Assembly: GCA_017463105.1 (NCBI GenBank)
Contig: JAFTPU010000001.1
Span: 1 to 64,000 of the forward strand
Reading direction: 5' to 3'
Source of the DNA: Clostridia bacterium
Lineage (GTDB): Bacteria; Bacillota; Clostridia; Christensenellales; Borkfalkiaceae
Length of the DNA: 64,000 bases
The first letter of the stretch is position 1; the number at the start of each line of letters is the position of its first letter. The notes under the pieces were generated by a model. It was not told the DNA's origin, made no database searches, and saw only the letters and a list, made by a program, of their open reading frames with translations. Shown piece by piece: positions 63,449 to 64,000 of this stretch. A program made the position numbers and the translations under genes.

Positions 63449-64000
63449 TTATAATGCTTTTAATACTTCTATCGTTTTTAATAACCTGTTCATAAATTCA
63501 AGGTGAATTTTAGGAAAAATATCATTTATTTTTTGACCTTTAGAAAAAAAATGTTTTCTATTTTTTACACACGCTAAACGACCCTGTTCAAAATCGGGAA
63601 ATAGCATATATTTTTCCTTTATTTTCTTATTTGTATTAACAATAAAAATTTTAGGATTTAATTCCCACGTTCCATTATGAACAATCTCATTTCTTAAAGA
63701 TTCAACAACTTTTACCAATTCACATTCTTCAAATAGTGTATCTTTCACATCATTAAAGACCAACTTTTTTCTATCGCCCCAAATTTTTTCGTTTGAAACC
63801 AATTTGACGTATTTATTAAATGTTGTAATAGGATTTTTTATTTCGTATACAATTTTTATTAATAGGTCAAGAATGGAATAAGCTCTAATAAAATACGTTT
63901 CCACCAAAGATGACAATACGCGCGACGAAGTAGAAACATGAAAGAAAACGCCCTCATAGTTTTCGTCGTAAGGACCGACAGAACATAAGCTTAAATCAAT
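63449..64000 (-). CDS. HEPN-like protein, 5' part cut off by the window edge
   Basis: The frame is open from the stop at 63449 through base 64000, 184 codons without a clear start, so the N-terminus lies outside. It is mostly helical. The motif RNEIVH (residues about 102-107 counted from a TTG at 63916) matches the RNxxxH active site of HEPN ribonucleases. The stretch 63449-63900 is clearly more A+T-rich than all neighbours, as in acquired genes. HEPN proteins serve in toxin-antitoxin, abortive infection and CRISPR systems, but also in harmless roles; a defence function is possible, not shown. It has a strong terminator at 63377-63401. Confidence 0.7.
   Translation of the reverse strand: MDLSLCSVGPYDENYEGVFFHVSTSSRVLSSLVETYFIRAYSILDLLIKIVYEIKNPITTFNKYVKLVSNEKIWGDRKKLVFNDVKDTLFEECELVKVVESLRNEIVHNGTWELNPKIFIVNTNKKIKEKYMLFPDFEQGRLACVKNRKHFFSKGQKINDIFPKIHLEFMNRLLKTIEVLKAL

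Overview
The window looks like a chromosomal piece of an anaerobic Gram-positive bacterium (Bacillota, most likely an uncultured gut Clostridia lineage). The support is strong AGGAGG-type ribosome sites, TTGACA/TATAAT promoters, the murB-PHP-whiA-dnaE-pfkA order, an anaerobic Re-type citrate synthase, HdrABC-type flavoenzymes, BspA-like leucine-rich repeats and several lipoproteins. Base composition is near 50% GC except for one visibly A+T-rich gene at the right edge. Almost every gene lies on the minus strand, so operons read from high to low coordinates; only a LysR regulator (45499-46371) is on the plus strand.

Layout. 1-8647: one envelope operon with a small membrane protein, a membrane-anchored leucine-rich-repeat protein, a glycosidase-3-like protein that has lost most active-site residues and is fused through a membrane hairpin to a cytosolic region, and a cut-off membrane protein. 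8648-9261: a tRNA-Ser(CGA) gene and a duplicated 111-bp segment containing its terminator. 9384-21841: an eleven-gene operon, the highlight of the window. It encodes malate dehydrogenase-like protein, fumarase, HdrB, HdrC, HdrA, FlxD/MvhD, two iron-sulfur subunits, FlxA, the iron-sulfur and flavoprotein subunits of a soluble fumarate reductase, and an AspT-family carboxylate transporter. Together they could turn oxaloacetate into exported succinate, with fumarate reduction tied to NADH and possibly to ferredoxin reduction by flavin-based electron bifurcation. 22088-24973: a small membrane protein, 1-phosphofructokinase and 6-phosphofructokinase. 25124-31399: dnaE, whiA, PHP phosphoesterase, murB. 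31604-38063: amino-sugar and sugar phosphate genes (nagA, a ROK-like kinase, phosphoglucomutase) and two polytopic membrane proteins.

38197-42743: Re-citrate synthase, aconitase and isocitrate dehydrogenase in one operon with a consensus promoter and an operator-like palindrome. With the succinate operon this gives both arms of a split citric acid cycle, one to 2-oxoglutarate and one to succinate. 42953-46371: short-chain dehydrogenase, a permuted papain-fold amidase and a PLP-homeostasis protein, divergent from the LysR gene. 46426-50357: acetyltransferase, formate/nitrite-type channel, a second dehydrogenase and a lipoprotein. 50634-63024: a MoxR-DUF58-VWA operon that ends with two cysteine-rich lipoproteins, one with six His/Cys repeats. 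63449-64000: the end of an A+T-rich gene with a HEPN-type RNxxxH motif, probably acquired.
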